Under the pieces are notes generated by a model. That model was not told the origin of the DNA, did no database searches, and was given only the letters and a program-made list of their open reading frames with translations. Shown piece after piece: positions 7,024 to 11,027 of a DNA stretch of 11,027 bases. Position numbers and translations under genes: made by a program. The first letter of the stretch is position 1; every line of letters begins with the position of its first letter. The DNA is taken from NCBI GenBank assembly GCA_025465385.1, contig JAODNG010000467.1:1-11027 (forward strand), written 5' to 3'. The DNA comes from Pseudonocardiales bacterium (GTDB lineage: Bacteria; Actinomycetota; Actinomycetes; Mycobacteriales; Pseudonocardiaceae).

Positions 7024-7341
7024 CGAGGTGTCCTCTTGTCATTCCTGCTGTAAGCGTTCATGGGGTCGGCGCCGTTACTCCATCAATCAGCGAGTCGCGG
7101 GGTTCTCGGCGCATCGAAAAATTAGCTCTTTCGAAACAGAGACGAGGTGTCTCGCGGCGGACCCATCAACCTGCTTTAAGAGTCCGTGCGCCACCGCGCT
7201 GATACATGCTGGTCGCCAGCCTCCGCATGTTTCTGCAACGCAACGATTGACAACCGTCGACAGCCCGCCTCGCCTGACCATTCCAGGGGGCTTCACTTCT
7301 GATGACGCATCGATCATCACAGACCCGCGCCGAAACCTGAT
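7024..7341 (-). promoter_or_regulatory. 318-base leader/promoter region of asnB with an inverted repeat
   Basis: The region separates the end of the regulator gene from the amidotransferase start and probably holds its promoter. TCGAAA (7114-7119) and TTTCGA (7129-7134) form an inverted repeat with a 9-base spacer, about 90 bases before the start codon. The right arm is itself part of the palindrome TTTCGAAA (7129-7136). Read on the - strand, TCGTCTC and TCGAAAG lie 11 bases apart here, faintly like the 11-base direct repeats bound by SARP regulators, but the match is too loose to rely on. A second small inverted repeat, TGATGA/TCATCA at 7300-7319, follows the regulator gene. A 77-codon GTG frame at 7320-7087 (-) has mixed codon use and no recognisable product. 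I do not call it a gene. Confidence 0.4.
7031..7036 (-). promoter_or_regulatory. Ribosome binding site of the amidotransferase gene
   Basis: AGAGGA on the - strand lies seven bases upstream of the ATG at 7023-7021. It supports that start, which also places the catalytic Cys directly after the initiator Met as this enzyme class needs. Confidence 0.75.
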
Positions 7342-8700
7342 TCACTCTTCCCGCCGACAGGCCTGGCCGTGCTCACGCAGAATCGCCAGGACAGCGGCCA
7401 GGCTGTGGCCCGCGCGCAGAGTGTCGGGATGCTCGTCGCCCAGGACCCGACGCATGCGGTAGAGGGTGTCCTCGCCGAGCTGGCGGGCCTGCCCATGCTG
7501 ACCCAGCTCCCGCAGGGCGACAGCGAGGGTGTGGGCCGAGCGGAGAGTGTCGGGATGCTCGTCGCCCAGGACCCGACGCATGCGGTAGAGGGTGTCCTCG
7601 CCGAGCTGGCGGGCCTGCCCATGCTGACCCAGCTCCCGCAAAGCGGCGGCAAGGGCTCGGGCCGCAATCAGGGTATGGGGATGGTCGTCGCCCAGGACCC
7701 GGCGCGCGCGGGTGAGCGTGTCCTCAGCAAGCTGGCGGGACTGCTCATAGTGCCCCAACTCCCGCAGGGCGGCGGCGAGCTGGTGGGCAGCGCGCAGGGT
7801 GTAGGCGTGGTCGTCGCCCAGGACTCGACGCATGCGGATGAGGGCGTCCTCACCGAGCTGGCGGGCCTGCTCATGCTGACCCAGCTTCCGCAAAGCGGCG
7901 GCAAGGACTCGGGCCGCAATCAGGGTATGGGGGTGGTCGTCGCCCAGGACGCGGCGGCAACGGGTGAGCGTGTCCTCCGCAAGCTGGCGGGACTGCTCAT
8001 ACTCTCCCAACTCCCCCAAGGTGGCGGCGAGCTGGTGGGCAGCGCGCAGGGTGTAGGCGTGGTCGTTACCCAGGACTCGACGCATGCGGATGAGGGTGTT
8101 CTCACCGAGCCGGCGGGACTGCTCATATTGCCCCAACTCCCGCAGGTAGACAGCGACGGTGAAGTCCGCGCGCAGGGTGTGGGGGTGGTCGTCGCCCAGA
8201 ACCCGCCGCATACGGGCAAGAGTGTCCGCACCTAGCCGGCGCGCCGGCTCATACTGCCCCAACTCCCATAGGTAGACGGCGAGGGTGTAAGCCGATTCCA
8301 AGGTGTGAGGGTGGTCATCGCCCAGGACCCGCCGCATGCGGGTGAGAGTGTCCTCACCGAGCTGGCGCGCCCGCTCATACTGCCCCAACTCCCGCAGGTA
8401 CATGGCGAGGGTGAAGGCCGATTGTAGGGTGTGAGGGTGGTCGTCGCCCAGGGCGCGGCGGCAGCGGGTGAGGGTGTCTTCGCCGAGCTGGCGGGCCCGA
8501 TCGTACTGTCCCACATCCCACAAGTAGGCGGCGAGAGTGTGGGCTGACCGTAGGGTATGGGGATGGTCGTCGCCCAGGACGCGGCGGCAACGCCTGAGGG
8601 TGTCTTCGCCGAGCCGGCGCGCCGGCTCGTACTGCCCCAACTCCCGCAAGGCGGCGGCAAGGCTGTAGGCCGAACGCAAGGTGTCGGGATGGTCATCGCC
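7342..8700 (-). repeat. 126-bp tandem repeat array encoding TPR units
   Basis: Ten complete 126-bp units run from 8700 down to 7441, followed by a 96-base partial unit and the stop codon. Each encodes a 42-residue kinesin-light-chain-like TPR beginning G(D/N)(D/E)H(P/A)xTL and containing LGxYExARxLxEDTL..(R/C)RRVL. The period is divisible by three, so antisense frames also stay open through the array. A half unit just before it (SARLLFERARDLSRSLR) belongs to the same superhelix but is diverged. Confidence 0.95.
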
Positions 8701-11016
8701 CCGTAGGGAGCGGCTCAGGTCCCGAGCACGTTCGAACAGCAACCGGGCGGAAGGGAATTCTCCCCGGGCCTGCAGATACTCAGCGGCGCGCTCAACTAGC
8801 CAGGCCACGTCGTCCTCGACACCGGTGAGGTTGCGGTGAGGATCGGTAGCGACCAGGACGTGCGGCAGGAGCTGGCGCCAGGCCGGCCATGCCGGCGGGT
8901 TGTCCAGCGGATCGTCGTCCGGTGCCGCAGCACGCAGCAGCCGGACCGCCACTGTGGGCAGCTCCTGGTGGTGGTCTGGCTGATCGCGAAGGATCGCGGC
9001 GAGCAACCGGTGCAGTGTCAGAGTGGCGGCCTCGACGCGGACCAGCCCGTAGTGACGCAGCAGCCGGGTCAGCGCGGTCAAGGTGAGCGGATCCTTGGTT
9101 GCGGGCGCAAGCGCGTCGGGCAGCTGGGCGGGGTGGGTGCTGAACAGGGTCACTGGGATCGGTTCCGGTGCCAGGTAAGCGGCCAGGGTGAGCAGCACCA
9201 GTGCAGCCGGGGACTGGGCAGCCAGCCGGTCAAGGGCAACCTGGACGCTGGCGGCCAGCGATACCGGGTACGTGGCGGAGGATCCCTGCGCCAGCAGCTC
9301 TGTGGTCCGCTCGGCGAGCAGGGTGAGGTAGTCCTGCACGCCGGTGGCGGTATCGGCCAGGTGCGCAGCGGCCTGGGCCAGCGCCAGCGGCAGGTCTCCC
9401 AACGCCTGAGCGATCCGCCCCGCTTCATCGTCGCTCAGTTGTAGGGCGCGACGGCGCAACAGTGTGATCGACTCGCCCCGGTCGAACACATCCACTCCCA
9501 CTGGGATGGCCAGCTCGTGCCAGCCGGGGTTGCGGGAGGTAATGACCACATGACCGCCACCGCCAGGCAGATAAGGAACCAGTGCTGCGGAGTCCTCGGC
9601 ATTGTCAAATATCAGGAGCCATCGGTTTCGGTCCCGCAACGCCCCTAGCAGCCGGGCCACTGCCGCGGTCACGGGATCGGTGACGGTCGCCAAACCCAGA
9701 GCGTGGGCCAGCTGTGCTAGCCGATCGGCCACCAGAGCGGGTTGCTCTGCTGGGACCCACCACGCCACGTCGTACTCGGCCCCGTAACGGTGGGCGTACT
9801 CAATGGCCAGCGCGGTCTTCCCGATCCCGCCCATCCCATACAGGGCCTGCACGACCATCGGCGTCGAGCGCTCCCCGCCCTGTAGTGCGGCATGCAGTGC
9901 GGTAAGCGTCGCATCCCGTCCGGTGAACACCGGGTTGCGGGCGGGCACATTCCAGACCCGCTCTGCCAGCGCGTCATCCGACCGGGCATGTGGCAGGTCA
10001 CGCAACCCCGCGAACAGCGTCGTCGAGATGTCCTGTTCCTCGACCGACGCCGGGCCGGTCGTCGAAGCTTGGGGTGCGACCGTGACCGCGCCGGTCGGCA
10101 GTGAGCTCGGCGGGTGCCAGTCCAGCGCTGGCTCCTGGATAAGAATGTCGTGTTCCAGGCGTTGCAGCGCAGTGCTGGGGTCGATGCCCAGCTCGTCGGC
10201 CAGCCGCCTCCGGGTGGCCTGCAGCACTGCCAGCGCATCGGCCTGCCGCCCAGCTCGGTACAACCCCAAGGCCAACAGCTCACACCCGTGTTCACCCAAC
10301 GGATGGATACGCACGTGAGCCTCCAACTCGGCCACTGCCACCTCGTGGGCACCCACCCCGATCAGCGCCGCGCACCGCCCCTCGATCACCGACAGCCGCA
10401 GCTCCTCTAGCCGGGCTACGTCCGGCGCCACCCACCCGGCGTCGGCCACCTCCGCGTAAGCCTCCCCACGCCACAACGCCAGCCCCGCCTCGAACTCACT
10501 CAACGCGCGTTGCGGCTCGCCCCCACCCCACGCCTCCCGGCCGGCCGTGGCGTGCCTGCTGAACCGGTGGACATCGACGTCGACATGATGGCTGTCCAAC
10601 AGGTAACCCGCGGTGTAGGTGCGCAACACCGTCGCCGGCGCTCGCGGCGCCCGGTCGGGCTCCAGCACTCTGCGCAGATTGGCCACATACGCCCGCAGCG
10701 ATGCCAGCGCCGCCGGCGGCGGAGCCCCCGCCCACAGCGCCTCCAGCAGTGCATCGACTGCCACCGGTCGACCCACCCGACTCGCCAACAAGGTAAGCAC
10801 GGCACGCTGCTTGGGCGGCCCCAAATCCACCGGCCGACCACCCACTATCGCTTCGACCGGACCCAAAACCCGCAATACCACCGCCGTGCTGCCGACAGAA
10901 GCACCCACAAGTAGTGGAGGTACCGGCCGCATGGATGCACCCGACACACCACCGGGGCCGCTCAGCTCGCCTCGGGCTCCCGCGCCACCGCGAGCGGGAT
11001 CATCCCCGCTGATCAC
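7342..11016 (-). CDS. AfsR/SARP-family regulator with NB-ARC ATPase and C-terminal TPR array
   Basis: This very large (about 1224 aa) cytoplasmic regulator has three parts. A winged-helix DNA-binding domain (about 47-120, VLRVLGPVEA..GRPVDLGPPKQRAVL) is followed by the bacterial transcriptional activator domain (about 145-292, ending ADELGIDPSTALQRLE). Together they define a SARP. After a linker comes an NB-ARC/STAND NTPase with P-loop GMGGIGKT (394-401), Walker B LLIFDNAED (467-475), VVITSRN (490-496) and GDLPLAL (540-546). From residue 773 the C-terminus is ten 42-residue TPR units plus a partial eleventh. STAND proteins usually stay off until the repeat domain senses a ligand or partner; here the output would be transcription. 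The frame starts with GTG at 11016 but stays open to the window edge at 11027, and no start has a good ribosome binding site; Met29 (ATG at 10932) is a plausible alternative. It is upstream of and co-directional with the amidotransferase and oxygenase genes, which may be its targets. Confidence 0.9.
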   Translation of the reverse strand: MISGDDPARGGAGARGELSGPGGVSGASMRPVPPLLVGASVGSTAVVLRVLGPVEAIVGGRPVDLGPPKQRAVLTLLASRVGRPVAVDALLEALWAGAPPPAALASLRAYVANLRRVLEPDRAPRAPATVLRTYTAGYLLDSHHVDVDVHRFSRHATAGREAWGGGEPQRALSEFEAGLALWRGEAYAEVADAGWVAPDVARLEELRLSVIEGRCAALIGVGAHEVAVAELEAHVRIHPLGEHGCELLALGLYRAGRQADALAVLQATRRRLADELGIDPSTALQRLEHDILIQEPALDWHPPSSLPTGAVTVAPQASTTGPASVEEQDISTTLFAGLRDLPHARSDDALAERVWNVPARNPVFTGRDATLTALHAALQGGERSTPMVVQALYGMGGIGKTALAIEYAHRYGAEYDVAWWVPAEQPALVADRLAQLAHALGLATVTDPVTAAVARLLGALRDRNRWLLIFDNAEDSAALVPYLPGGGGHVVITSRNPGWHELAIPVGVDVFDRGESITLLRRRALQLSDDEAGRIAQALGDLPLALAQAAAHLADTATGVQDYLTLLAERTTELLAQGSSATYPVSLAASVQVALDRLAAQSPAALVLLTLAAYLAPEPIPVTLFSTHPAQLPDALAPATKDPLTLTALTRLLRHYGLVRVEAATLTLHRLLAAILRDQPDHHQELPTVAVRLLRAAAPDDDPLDNPPAWPAWRQLLPHVLVATDPHRNLTGVEDDVAWLVERAAEYLQARGEFPSARLLFERARDLSRSLRGDDHPDTLRSAYSLAAALRELGQYEPARRLGEDTLRRCRRVLGDDHPHTLRSAHTLAAYLWDVGQYDRARQLGEDTLTRCRRALGDDHPHTLQSAFTLAMYLRELGQYERARQLGEDTLTRMRRVLGDDHPHTLESAYTLAVYLWELGQYEPARRLGADTLARMRRVLGDDHPHTLRADFTVAVYLRELGQYEQSRRLGENTLIRMRRVLGNDHAYTLRAAHQLAATLGELGEYEQSRQLAEDTLTRCRRVLGDDHPHTLIAARVLAAALRKLGQHEQARQLGEDALIRMRRVLGDDHAYTLRAAHQLAAALRELGHYEQSRQLAEDTLTRARRVLGDDHPHTLIAARALAAALRELGQHGQARQLGEDTLYRMRRVLGDEHPDTLRSAHTLAVALRELGQHGQARQLGEDTLYRMRRVLGDEHPDTLRAGHSLAAVLAILREHGQACRREE
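7418..7640 (-). repeat. Near-identical last repeat copies (97-bp perfect direct repeat)
   Basis: Positions 7418-7514 are identical base for base to 7544-7640, offset by exactly one 126-bp unit. Bases flanking both ends differ. This is much closer than the other units are to each other and indicates a recent duplication or gene conversion inside the regulator gene. Confidence 0.93.
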
Positions 11017-11027
11017 TGCCGTACCAG

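Noticed and set aside
7087..7320. 77-codon GTG frame (-) with four Cys residues between the regulator and asnB; considered as a RiPP precursor
   Set aside because: Codon use is mixed with rare codons, the ribosome binding site is poor, and there is no leader/core pattern or maturation gene nearby. It overlaps the expected asnB promoter.
7369..8235. 288-codon open frame on the + strand with repeating VVVAQD and LAGLL..LPQ elements
   Set aside because: It is the antisense of the TPR repeat array. A 126-bp period keeps any stop-free frame open, so its length and repeats are a by-product of the real gene on the - strand.
7342..8700. Repeats considered as a CRISPR array
   Set aside because: The 126-bp units have no repeat-spacer alternation and encode a continuous TPR reading frame.

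Overview
The window comes from a high-GC actinomycete. The evidence is GC-rich coding sequence with strong third-position GC bias, GTG starts, an AfsR/SARP-type regulator and the C-terminal end of an actinobacterial XPB-like helicase-associated protein. The order or genus cannot be fixed from this sequence alone.

Layout from left to right. (1) At the left edge, on the + strand, is the 3' end of a helicase-associated (XPB/Ssl2-like) protein, probably a chromosomal housekeeping gene. (2) A short convergent intergenic region carries a clean 10-bp GC-rich hairpin, likely a bidirectional terminator. (3) Everything else of substance is on the - strand. Read in transcription order from the right edge, it holds a giant SARP-NB-ARC-TPR regulator (about 1224 aa), a complete glutamine-dependent asparagine synthetase-like amidotransferase, a compact and atypical lipoxygenase-like protein (502 aa from the preferred start), and an alpha-dioxygenase/cyclooxygenase-type heme peroxidase (642 aa). 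The spacers between these four genes are about 320, 250 and 580 bases, so they share a direction but are not a tightly packed operon; several promoters are likely.

The most interesting feature is two unrelated fatty-acid-oxygenating folds side by side, a lipoxygenase fold and an alpha-DOX/COX fold, next to an ATP-dependent amidotransferase and below a pathway-type STAND regulator. I infer, without proof, a small specialised-metabolism locus that oxygenates an acyl chain and perhaps amidates a carboxylate. Both oxygenases have unusual active-site positions. The lipoxygenase-like protein lacks the usual Asn and C-terminal Ile iron ligands and has its first His one residue out of register. The peroxidase has Arg where plant alpha-dioxygenases have the distal heme His.

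The regulator ends in ten full 42-residue TPR units plus a partial eleventh. They are encoded by a 126-bp tandem DNA repeat, and the last copies are partly identical at the DNA level, pointing to recent duplication. The 5' part of the lipoxygenase-like gene is clearly less GC-rich than its neighbours, which suggests acquisition from elsewhere.
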